From Oreocharis arfaki (taxonomy: Eukaryota; Chordata; Aves; Passeriformes; Paramythiidae), in the NCBI GenBank assembly GCA_013398015.1, contig VZRR01014174.1:63813-127812 (forward strand): 64,000 nt of DNA, read 5' to 3'. The notes beneath the pieces were generated by a model that saw only the letters and a program-made list of their open reading frames with translations, did no database searches and was not told where the DNA came from. A program made the translations under genes and the position numbers. This document shows positions 35,789-46,584 of this stretch, piece after piece. Numbering within the stretch: the stretch's first letter is position 1; each line of letters starts with the position of its first letter.

Positions 35789-38781
35789 AGCTATAGCTAC
35801 GTGTCTAGATTTTGCAGAGATTTTTGTAGAAGTTTATGGGCTAGTTAGTTTAATCGGATACTACAGTCAGAATTAAAAGGAACAGCCTGAAAAGGCAATA
35901 TCAGAAGCCTTATAAACCTTCTACTCTGAAACCTAAAAATGGAAAAACCTGGAACAATCTATAATCTTAAAAAATATGGCTTCTGCCACATTCAGGAGAA
36001 ACCATTCCCTCATTTTGTGCAATGCTTGTAAGACAGGCAAGTCTCAGAAAACAAGATTTATCTCACCTGTCACATGAGCCCTGTAAGCTCTGCATCCAGG
36101 ACTGAGCGGTGCAGTAACTTCCTTTGGTAGTCAATGCAGAAAAATACGTGCCTACCAAGTCAGACTCTTTTCCTAACTTTTAGACCCCAGGAGGAGATGA
36201 ACAGCTCTCTGAAAACACCTCTTGCTCTCCCCTGTGTGTAAAAGGAGCCTGGTCTGACTACTCTGGATGTAGGTGTCTAACTTTGCTTAAAGTACATGAG
36301 ATAAATCCCAATAATAATGGGCACAGTTTACTCTGAATTTCAAAATAAGTTACAAATTAAAAACCTAAGTCTTTTTGTGGGTCAGGATCTGCAGTGATTA
36401 AAAAAAACCCAAAACACAGAGACATCCATATTTTGGCAGAAATTATCTAGTTTTCATGCCTGAATTTCAACCTCAATGAAGCTTTTTCAGTAAGTTTCTT
36501 TCTGAGGTACATTTAAAATTTTAAGTTATGCCTTTTCCCTTTCCCATTTTTGCCCTCCCTTCCTTCTTTTCCCTTGGGTTTTTTGAGCAGTTTGCAAAGA
36601 AGGTGACATTTACGTTGGAGCAGATCTCTACATTCCACATAAACTTGAGGTTTTGTAATTAAGCAAAGAAAGAACATTCATCTCTAAATCTGAAAAGGAA
36701 AGAGAATGAAACCTTAAAAATTGAAATAGCAAACTGAAATAGTATGAGATTGTTTTAATAGATCCAGGAGAAAAAATGGAAATTTACCTCCAGGCTGTGG
36801 TTCCCGAACACCTGTAAAGGAAATTTATGTAGGAAATTGTGTGGTGAGTTGGGTGCGATTTTAAAGGACTGCTCAGAAGCAAGAGCAATCTCTTAATTTG
36901 CTTCAATATGAGAAAAATACACAATTGGAAAAAGTATGAGGAGCAGCCAAAGGAAGACAAACCATGAACGATGGTTAAAAGAAAGAGCACTTTTGTGAAA
37001 GAGGATGGACTTGAGAATAGCTCATTGATTTATAGCAGAGAGCCTGGACATTATACTTGCATTTCCAATTTACCTGACACCTTGGATAAGCCACTAGGTT
37101 TTCCTGTTTTCTTTTCCACTGCCTTCCACTGGAAACACAATGGATGGAGATGAAATTTTCTCTTTACGTGTCTTTGACCACAGTCTTGCACAACAGTGCA
37201 ACTGGTGAAAATGCCTGACATACCTGTAATTCCATTTAGTCTGCTCTGTTTGGTGGTAGAATTGAACTCTTGAAAATTAATTTACTTTCTCCTTTGCTGG
37301 GATTATATTTGACTTAAAAAAAAAGGAAAAAAAATTAACTCCATTGGTCATTGCATCATTGTGTTGAGATAGTATCAAATGGGAGAGGAATTTTTACCTG
37401 CTCTATTATTTTTCCACAAATAGTGCATCTGCTTTCACCTGCTGTTTTTCATATTGTCACTGGGTACTGATTTTGTTTCTCTCATTGTTATGACAGCAGT
37501 GAGAGGGATTTTTTTTTCAGCAGAAGTCATGAAGAAAATTTTAAAGCCAGTTTTAATGTGTCCAGAGTAGGTAGTGAAGGAGGAAGGGGAGAATGAACAA
37601 GATGCTCTTCTCCCCCTCAGAAGGAGATGCAACTTGTCCACTGGACAGTGGAAAACCTGTTCCGAGTACAGCCCCCCGTATAATCACCATAACTTTATTG
37701 AATCCTGTTAAAATACCCTGTTTTTTACAAAAATCACATTATGATTGTGCTACTGAAAGAAAGAAGGACCACAATTATCTCTATTGCTATGCAACCAGCC
37801 AGTACTGCTAATCTCAGGGAAAAAAAAAAAAATTACATAAAGTTATTTCCAGGAAGAAACAAACATTTTTTCAATGTAGCAATGTAATTAGCATAGGCTT
37901 CCATATCGGAATTTTAATGAATTCACTCCTATTTTTTAGTGTTTTATCACCACTCCCTATTCCAGATCCTTCATGTGATATATTAGTCTGTTTGGATTTG
38001 ATAGGCAATAAAACCAGACCAGTCAGTCTGTTAGTTCTATAAACCTCTTGCATTTAAGAAATAATATAAATAGCATCAAGACAGAGGGAGAAATCAATGT
38101 GTCAATTATTTATATAGAAAAAAGTCTACCTAGTAAAATGAAATTGCTTAGTTCCTAAAGGGCAGAGATGAACTTTTTTGGCTGCTTATGCAGATATGTT
38201 ATAAATATTTAAATGTAAATAATAAAATCTTTACATGCATAAATAAACATGAGATTGATATTACACACACTACAGCAGCGAAATATGACAACTGCTGCTT
38301 CTTCAGGAAAATGGATATTTCCTATGACTGAATTGCGAATAAACTCAAAGCTAATAAGATACCTCACATACACTTTGAATCTGCATTGCTTTCAAGCAAA
38401 AATTTCCCTGGGTTGGTCTTCTTTTAGAAGAGGTCTGAAGACCTCTATGGAACAAACATTTAGGATGAAACAGAACACGGATGGTGATTTCTTTAAACAC
38501 TGGATGCTTGGCTCAATGAGGCTATAGCTGAATGAATTTTAGGAGATGGTGATATTAATGTTGTCAGCTATTTTGTCCTTTGTTGTAGTCCTTATGACTG
38601 CAAGAAGGAAGAGGTTGACCAGGCTGAAGGTCTGCTACCCTCTGCTTTGAACCTCCATGAATCAGTTCAGGGTCACCTCATTGTACGAGGCACACCTTAG
38701 CAGAACAAGGCTGGTCCAAGCCCATTACCCTATTTTAATAAGAGGTTTGGTTTTAGACTTTTGGGTTTGTGTACATGATTT
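35789..38781. other. Non-coding, 3 kb without recognisable element
   Basis: No repeat or exon recognised. A-rich runs near 37316-37336 and 37819-37832. The frames at 38249-38527 (92 codons) and 38657-38980 (107 codons) have no domain, and the second runs into CR1 sequence. Confidence 0.45.
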
Positions 38782-39176
38782 TCTGGAAAAGAGGAGTCTC
38801 AGGCAGGGCCTCATTGCTCTCTACAACTACCTGAAAGGAGGTTGTGGAGAGGTGCAACTCAGTCTCTTCTGCCATGTCTCAAGCGGGAAGATGAGAGGAA
38901 GTGGTCTTAAGCTGCACATGGGGAAATTCAGATCAGATATTAGAAATAAATTTGTCACTGAAAGTGAAATGTCTGGTTAGGCTTTGAAGCATTGGAATAA
39001 GTTGCCCAGGGAGGTGGTGGAATCACCAGCTCTGGAAAGTATTTAAGAGGCATTTGGATGTGGCACTTTGGGATGTGGTTTAGGGGTGATTGTGGTGGTG
39101 GTGGGTTGGCATTTGGACCAGATGATCTCGAAGTTCTCCTCCAACCTTGATGATTCTGTAGTTCTGTGATTCTATA
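38782..39176 (+). mobile_element. CR1 LINE, ~395-base 3' copy of a second subfamily
   Basis: CTGGAAAAGAGGAGTCTCAG, TCATTGCTCTCTACAACTAC, CTGAAAGGAGGTTGTGG, GATCAGATATTAGAAATAAA, GCATTGGAATAAGTTGCCC, AGGGAGGTGGTGGAATCACC, GATGTGGCACTTTGGGATG, then CCTCCAACCTTGATGATTC and the tail TTCTGTGATTCTAT. It differs from the GTTCAAGGCCAGG-type copies, so at least two CR1 subfamilies are present. May extend some way 5' of 38782. Confidence 0.92.
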
Positions 39177-41034
39177 ATTTAATAAAACAAGTCAAGGATC
39201 AGTTAGAGGCCAGTTCCATTCTGCAGGTAAGGAGCCTGACTTGTAGACACGTCTAACTTCTCTTTCCCTCCAGACAGTGTCCAAACTTCCTGCTCGGAGC
39301 AGTCCGTAGCATGTGCCAATCCCTTGGACCCCGCCCAGGCAAACTCTAGGAGAATGTTAGCCAGTGCAAGCCAAAACCATACAGGAAACATGTGAGTTAT
39401 TTCATATTCTGGATGACTTGGGGATGGAGGTTGAGAACAGGCTATGGCTTTGATTTATTTGTGGCTATAGACACAGCCTTTGTTCCCAGTAGGTCTTGAA
39501 GGTCTTGAAGAACTCCATGTTTACAAAAATACTCTAGAGACAGAGTCTAAAACTACAGGAAAATCTATGATTAGCCTCTTTTCCCCACAGATGCATTTAG
39601 GTAATCTCCCTTTGCTAACATGAACTTATTTTGTGGTATATAACTGTTCTAGGCTCCCAAGCCAAGTAACCATCTGTAACATTTTGCCAACTGTACACAT
39701 GACTGTAAATACACAGAATATAAAGATTTCTGTTCTTCTAAGTATAGAAATTCAAGATTACCACTGAACATTAAAAATAACACCACCAACAAAACCAAAA
39801 TAAAGGCCTTGAACAGGTCTTGACATCACATATCTGCCCTTGGTGTTATTTGAACAGCAGAGCTCAAACATTAGATCGCCTGCCCAAGAGAGAGATGGAA
39901 AATGTTCAGGACTTTTGAGCACTCCACAGATTTTCACGGTGGCTCGGCAAAGAGTTATTTAACACAGGTGTTTAATTCCAACACATCTGGCATCCCATGG
40001 CATCCAACGCTCCTTAGATTCCTGCTCCCACCTGTGCACTGGACTTATGGCAGCAGACATGGCTGAGAAAGCAGATACGTTGCAATGCTTGCAGGTTCCT
40101 AAACTGCTCCAGGGCTTTCCCAGCTTAGTGGGTGCAAACAAGATCATTTTAAAAAAGCCACAGGTACTCACCACATGACAACAGATTTAATGCTGGATCA
40201 GGAAATTCTCTGAAACTACACTGTTTGGGATTGGAGGACGGTTCATGAGCAGTTTGGATCATGACACCATGCTGAGAATTTCTGTCCAGAAGCCTAAAGA
40301 ATGAGAGAATCAGCTTGGAAAAATCAAAGGAAAGCTGACTGGAAAATTTCCAGTGCAAATATTTTTCCAGCTGAAAATGCTGAGCAATCGTGCATAGAAT
40401 GTGTGGCAGAAATATTCTGATTTCAATTCATTCTAGTCTACCCAAAACACACAAATAAAGAATGGAATGTCCTGGTAAACCCAAAATACTCAGTTTCAAG
40501 CTTTTTTGAGATACTCTGATTTTCTATTTTTAAAAACTGTAGTTAAATAGAAGTTTGTTCTAAGTTTAACTACAGCCCTTGAAGGCTACTAAAAAAAAAC
40601 ATTTTTCTCGGTCCATTTTCCTGTCATAAAAATGGTTCACTTTTTTTTTTTTAAACCACATTCAAAGAAAATTTAAAATCTACTTCTTTTTTAAGTCTGA
40701 ACACCTACCTGAATGGGTACAAGTTTTCTAGTAGGAGAAAAAAGAGAATCTGACTAAATATATTAATGCAGCATAGGAACCTGGCTACTTGTAGGTTCCA
40801 ATTTCAGTTTAAAAATAGAAATTCTTCGCAGCCACACACAGAAAGCAGATACTGAAACTGGATTGGTTCCAAGGTTCCTTACACAGTTATGAAAACCTTA
40901 GTCATAGCACAGAACTCATTGCCTTGGTTCCTCCAACAAAAAGTAATAATATTCACAAAAATAATTGCGAACCGTGCCTTTTCAGGGTAAATTGACCAGC
41001 ACAGTATCAATATGATGTCATCAAAAAGCCTCAA
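39177..41034. other. Non-coding, no element recognised
   Basis: Unique DNA with several A and T runs near 40590-40650. Minus frames of 62-71 codons (39203-40358) have no domain. Confidence 0.45.
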
Positions 41035-41714
41035 GCTGCAGGAGGCATGAAAGATAGGAAGATGAGGGAGATAAACCACACAGACTGCGGGAAGCTGCAG
41101 TCCATGGAGGGAATCCATGCAGGAGCAGGTTTTCTGTGAGGAGCTGTGACCTATGGGGGAACCAACCAGGATTGGTCTGATCCTGAAAGACTGTCTGATC
41201 CTGAAGGGATGAATCACATGGAAAAGGACCCACACTGGAGTAATTCCTGAAAACCTGCAGATTTTGGGAAGGGTATACATTGGAGGAGTTTGGGAAAGGC
41301 TGTACCCCTTGGGAAGGACCTGACACTGGAGCAGAGGAACAGCCTGAGAACGAAGGCGTGGCAGAGGCATAAGTGTTACAAAATGACCCAAATCCCCATT
41401 CCCCATCCCCTCTGTGCTGCTTGGGGGAGAGAAGGCAAAAGAGTCAGGAGTGAAGAGCGTGGGAAGATGTGAGGAGGTTTTTCAGATTCGCTTTTATGTG
41501 TCACTATCCCACTCTGGTATTAATTGTCAAAAACTTAAATTAATTTTCCCCAGGATGAGTCTGGTTTACACCAGGCTCTGGTGAGTGATCTCCCTGCCCT
41601 TAACTCAGTCCATGAGCTTTTCCATTCCATTTTCTTTCCCTGCTCTGCTGAGGACAGAGAGTGTGAGGACATCTTGGTGGACACCTGGTGAATAGCAAAT
41701 TTTCAGCCACCACA
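41035..41714 (+). mobile_element. Degraded avian ERVL-type LTR (solo)
   Basis: The stretch repeats phrases such as CTGCAGTCCATGGAGGGAAT, GAGCTGTGACCTATGGGGG, ACCCACACTGGAGTAATTCC and TTGGGAAGGACCTGACACTG, then TCCCCATTCCCCATCCCCTC, TATTAATTGTC, GGTGAGTGATCTCCCTGCCC, CATGAGCTTTTCCATTCC and ACATCTTGGTGGACACCTGG, finishing near AGCCACCACA. This order matches an LTR common in bird genomes that I remember as ERVL-type; the class name is from memory. The left end is unclear and no internal retroviral sequence follows. The 175-codon minus frame at 40879-41406 is antisense to it and not a gene. Confidence 0.7.
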
Positions 41715-42698
41715 GTGGACTAAATTTGGCTTAAGTTAGTCCCATTAGTGTCTCCAGGGGGGTTTAATCGCACTTAACATCAGATGCTTAACCAGGCTGA
41801 CAATGCAAAGGTTCATATCTGAGCCAGGGACCTCAGTTTCTCTAATGGTAGGCAGGGAGACAGAACTTGTTGAGAGGGATGAGTGAGCATTCTGAGGCAG
41901 AATTCATTGGGTTGATACTAATTTGTTCTAAATATTCCCATTTTCCCTTATTCATCATGAAGAAAGCTTGGACAGCCAGCTCAAATATGAACTAGTGGTG
42001 TTTTATACCCTGATTATGCAATCTCAAGAAATAGCAGGGTTTTTTTCTCTATAGGTGGGCTCTGATGATCATATGGTGAAGGTATTTGGACCTTAAGCTT
42101 CTGTACTTCACAGGAAAAGAAATAATGAAGAGATGTAATATCTCCCCATTACCTCAACCGTCACTGGGGTTATGAAACTGCTCTTTTGCAATACTTTCAG
42201 GTTTGTTCTTGGAGGAATGCAGATCTCCAGGCTAGGTCTTGCAACAGCTACTTACTTAGTCCAATACTGAACTAGTGCTCAATCACTTTCTTTAGCAAGA
42301 AGAATGAAAGCTTGGCCTGTTGTGCGTTCCAGAAAGGTGAATTTCTGCTCAAGAAACCCAACTGTTCCTAGGCAGACACTGCAGTCAGGCACTTCACTCT
42401 CTGTGAGGAATTTATCGTCCATTCAAGCCCACTTAGTCACTCCTTTTTTTTCTCGGTACAAAAATCTGACTGCTTCCCCCAAAGAGTTGATTGGATAAGC
42501 TGAGATCAAATAAGAGTGATGTACCAGCTTTTATTTTTTTATCTGGATGCAGAGACTTCCACGGAACAGTATGGAATCCAGAAATTCTATCCAAGTTGTA
42601 GAAAGTGTGATATTTAAAGACTTTCCAAAGTTATGCTAATAATTTAAACATTAGGAAAACTTGAGCTTACCTTGTAAAAACTTAAAAGTCCTCACTTT
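41715..42698. other. Non-coding spacer, no feature seen
   Basis: Unique sequence between the LTR and the next CR1. The 64-codon plus frame at 42304-42498 is not recognisable. Confidence 0.5.
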
Positions 42699-42940
42699 GA
42701 ATCATAGAATGATTTGGTTGGAAGGGGCTTTAAAGATCATCCTAAAGTCCAACCACTGTGCAATAAACAGGGACATCTGCAACTAAATTGGGTTCCTCTT
42801 CATCTAACCTGACTTGGAGCATTTCCAGGGATGAGTCATCCACAACTTCTCCGGGCAAACTGTGCCAGTGCCTCATCTACCTTATTGTAAAAAAAAAAAG
42901 TCTATCTTATGTCTAATCTAAATCTACACTTGATTTTAAC
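42699..42940 (-). mobile_element. CR1 LINE 3' fragment, older subfamily
   Basis: GAATCATAGAATGATTTGG, TTGGAAGGGGCTTTAAAG, ATCCTAAAGTCCAACC, GGAGCATTTCCAGGGATGAG, CTCCGGGCAAACTGTGCCAG, TGTCTAATCTAAATCTACAC. Minus strand, ~240 bases, with an internal A run at 42888-42899 and many substitutions. Confidence 0.9.
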
Positions 42941-45404
42941 AGTGTGTGTTTATTTGGGAACGGAATGTCATTTCAGCACAACACATGGGGTATTTAGAAC
43001 ATTAATTCAAGTCTGAATCATCGATCTCATCTCTCACTGGAACTGCTAAATGAGAATGTCAAAAATTTCAAGGTTTTTGGTTTAACTCATTCTTCCCAAG
43101 CCTAAATCTCATGTCTTGAAGACAACTGTCACGTAAGTCACAGACAACTGTGACTTTAGTCATATTAGATTAAATGCTGAACATAAAATAATTCACTTAC
43201 ATTGCCACTTCCCTGACAATATCCAGAAATCTGTTAGATTCTTGGTAGAGTTATGGGTTTTGCTGCTGAGTTCTATGCACTGGTCACAAGCAAGGAATCT
43301 CTAAGTGTAGGAAAATGGGAATTTCTCGGCTCAAAACCCTTATAATTTAGTTACCACAAGGGCAGCCCACTGATTCCAACCTTTGGAAAAGGAATTTTCT
43401 GTTCACTTTTAAGCTGTTTTGTCTAGAGCACATGTTCTTTTGTGGCTTTGCTGTACCCTTTGAAAGCAGTTCCTTGATTTCAGCTGTTCTCTTGCCTGGT
43501 GTAGAACAGTCACTACAGGAATATTGGAAATCAGTATGGAATTCAGCTGCCATGTTCCTTAACAGTGCAAGACTGGCATCTTTAAAGAGTAACTCAACCC
43601 CAAAACTCTCTGTAGAGGAGATCTTGAGAACTGACTTAGGCCAGATGTTAATTAACAGAAAACTGAAAATGAGCACAATGAATCCCAATAGCAGCATCTA
43701 ATTCAAATCAGGTCAAATTTTACTGGTTATTACAGCTACATATTGCAAAAAATTTGTCCTGTGTTTACTCCTGAGAAGAAATACAATTTGCTCTTCATTG
43801 TATTCCAGGGTTCAGTATCAACAACACAATGGTCTGACTGTTTAGCTAGTGGCTTATAAGGATGTATTTTGTATTCAGTAATTTTAAAAAAGAAAACAGT
43901 ATTTCTTTTTTTATTGGAGAACCCCACTGTTAAACATCTCTTCAGCTAATGTTTAATAACCACCTTGCTTTATCTTGTACCAATCTTGACAATAGTTAAC
44001 CTGAAACAACTGCAGTTGGTTTTAATATAGAAATATGTTTACTTTGACAATTTAAATTTGCCTGTTAAATGAAGGGTAAACAGTTAAAATCATGACACTC
44101 TTAAGTGAAGAAATGAAGAAACTTTATTTTTTTCTCTTCTTTGAAGCCTGAGGGCATCTTCCCTGGTGTGGAGACAGCACTAGCAGGTGAGGTTACAACA
44201 CGTTGGGTTTGGCTGGGACGCAAACTGATCTCCCACAAAGATTTAGAGCAGCTCTGAAGTAGCAAGAAGCATAAATCACGTGGAGGTGTTTCATTTGACT
44301 CTCCGCAAATCAAAGGCTCCAAGAAGATCTGCAGTTGCTCCTGAGGGATATCATACAAGAGAGCTGCTGGCCATAACCATGGTTAGAGTCCAGTCCTCTT
44401 AGGAAAGAAATCTGGGTTATGTGGAATGCCAGCAGAGGCACAAAGGATTGGAAGACGAGTGAGATAAACCATGCAGCACTAGGATTTCAGCCTTGATATA
44501 TGTATTAGAAGCATAAAGGTCCTCTTCAGCCCCTAATTTCATGTAAAAGAGCAGATGCCTACACTGTCTGGGCATGGCATCAACAGCTGCAACTGGTGGC
44601 CTGGCCAGTCAATAGTAGCCAAGCAAACTAAGTCTGATTAACGCATTTCTTTATGAGATATTTTAATCTGCTAATGAAAAGATCATATCCTAAAACATTT
44701 TAGAAAGAAAAGAAAACTTAATGTATCATTGTTGAGATCTTAATTCTTTCCCAAATCTACACTACGCTCCGCTTAGACTTAGAGCAGTTTTACTTAATGA
44801 AGACATGAATTAAGAGGTGGAAAATAACATATTGTGCTGTATGTAAAATGAGGAAAATCATGCATAATGCTTCCCCTCATTTGTACGTATTACATTTATG
44901 ATTGTCAAAAACAGGATTAACTATCTCTCTTGGGTTGTGCATTCCAAAATGCTTAATCTATTCTCCCCTTGATACAGCAGAATAACTCCCACTCATACAC
45001 AAGCATACTGGAAAAAAAAAAAAAAAACCCCAACCTTCTTCCCATCTCTCATTAATTTCCTACTGCTTTCCATTAGCACCCCAAATCCCTGCACTTCTCA
45101 TTAGTGGAAAAATAATTCACACATATAAAATGATGCATAATGAAACCCAAGTTCAGGGGTGGTGGTGGGGAAAGAAACCTTGCTAAGGTCCAGAGCACAC
45201 GCAATAGTTAAATGTATGTGATTACCCTTCAGATTCCTTGAGGGTCAGAAACCCCCAGCATTAATTCCTTAAATTTCTGACACCTGCTGAAAGGAGTCAA
45301 GGAAGAGCAGGGAAGGGTCTGGAGCAGTACTTGTCAGTTGATGAACCTTCTCATCTTCTTCTAGGCTCTTGACTAATTGGGATTACTCTGTCCTGCACTC
45401 AGGA
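42941..45404. other. Non-coding; one frame with a hydrophobic start
   Basis: A run of about 16 A at 45012-45027. GGAAGACGAGTGAGATAAACC at about 44451-44471 resembles GGAAGATGAGGGAGATAAACC in the LTR region (41058-41078). The minus frame at 43347-43697 is described separately. No clear transposon. Confidence 0.45.
43347..43697 (-). other. Unrecognised 116-codon frame with signal-anchor-like N-terminus (weak)
   Basis: Begins MLLLGFIVLIFSFLLINIWP, an uninterrupted hydrophobic segment at residues 2-19, followed by a polar region with a CxxC pair (CSDC) at residues 61-64 and lysine-rich C-terminal residues. The layout (short cytoplasmic end, membrane anchor, lumenal stem) is that of type II membrane proteins, but I recognise no family and no downstream exon. 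The opposite strand is also open over 43432-43701 (89 codons), which weakens the case for real coding. Could be a first coding exon, a relic or chance. Confidence 0.15.
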
Positions 45405-45597
45405 GGTGATGAGGCCCTCGTACAGGTTGCCCAGAAAAGCTGTGGCTGCTCCTGGATCCCTGGAAGTGTTCAAGGCCAGGTTAGATGGGGCCCTGAGCAA
45501 CCTGGGATAGTGGAAGGTGTCCCTGTCTCTGGTAGGGGGTTGAAACCACCCAGTCTTGAAAGTCCCTTCCAACTCAATTAATCGTGTGATTCTATTC
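45405..45597 (+). mobile_element. CR1 LINE 3' fragment
   Basis: GATGAGGCCCTCGTACAGG, TTGCCCAGAAAAGCTGTGG, GTGTTCAAGGCCAGGTTAG, GAGCAACCTGGGATAGTGG, GTCCCTTCCAACTC and the tail GTGTGATTCTATTCTTC. Plus-strand CR1, ~190 bases. Confidence 0.94.
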
Positions 45598-46480
45598 TTC
45601 AAAGTTCCACGCTCCATTTTCCTCATTCTGCCAATTGAAAGCTAGAAAAAAAGAATTCCCATCTGTGTTTTGCATACTTCAATCTGCATTCTTTGATGGC
45701 CTCAAGAAATGCTCAAGAAGTCCATGACAATTTATCTGCTCATTCTTGAATCATTTGGGTTTCTATGTTCAGCCTGCCAATTCAAAGATGAAAAATGCCT
45801 GAAAGAGCTTTTTTGAAGTCCATCGTGTGATCTACTGAATAATAGCCCTGGTTCTATTTTATTCCTGTCATCAAGTGAACTGAGAGACAGTAGGGTAACA
45901 CCAAAAACAGGTAATGTCAACCCACATTTTGGATCACCCAAGCTCTTTAACAAGGTTTAGATTTTCTCACCCAACTTTAGGCACTTAACTGAGAGGTTTA
46001 ATTCGGGGCTATCATCACCTTATCTTTTCTCTCTAGACATGGAAAAAGATCAGTGTTCCCAGGGGTAGTTCTGGACAGATTACAGTAGGAATGCTTTTGC
46101 TTCTCTAACTCTGGAAAATGTGTATTTGGGTCTTTTCTCCTGAGTTCAGGCAGTTGAGGTAAGGTGAGATGAATAGGAGGAGGATTAAGAAATAAAGATG
46201 GGTCGTGACTATAGTTTTGCTTTAAGTTACGTTAAGATGCTTAAGAGTTTACACTGAGTCAAATTGTTACAAATTAAAGGCAATTTATATAAATTAACCT
46301 GGTTTTATCCTGACATTGGCTTTTTCTTATTCCTGTTCTCAGTACTCTGTTTTCAGCACAGGGAATGTAACTACATTGGCTCAGAAAAGTGCAGGTTAAA
46401 CACAGGCTGCTGGGTCTCATTCTTCATAGCCATAATATTTAACATGGTCAAACCATCACCAAAAATCATGTGAGGAGAAA
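45598..46480. other. Non-coding spacer
   Basis: No clear element. CCAACTTTAGGCACTTAAC near 45972 resembles the words noted at 17035 and 22037 and may be residue of an ancient repeat. Confidence 0.45.
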
Positions 46481-46584
46481 CACAGAATCACAGAATGGTT
46501 TGGGTTGGAAGATACATCAAAAACCATCTTGTTCCAACCCCTGCTATGGGCAGGGACACTTTCCACTAGACCAGGTTGCTCAGA
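46481..46584 (-). mobile_element. CR1 LINE 3' fragment
   Basis: CACAGAATCACAGAATGG, TTTGGGTTGGAAGATACATC, CCAACCCCTGCTATGGGC, CTAGACCAGGTTGCTC. Minus-strand CR1 end of ~105 bases. Confidence 0.94.

Noticed and set aside
40879..41406. 175-codon minus-strand frame
   Set aside because: Mostly antisense to the degraded LTR at 41035-41714; the apparent protein is repeat-derived.
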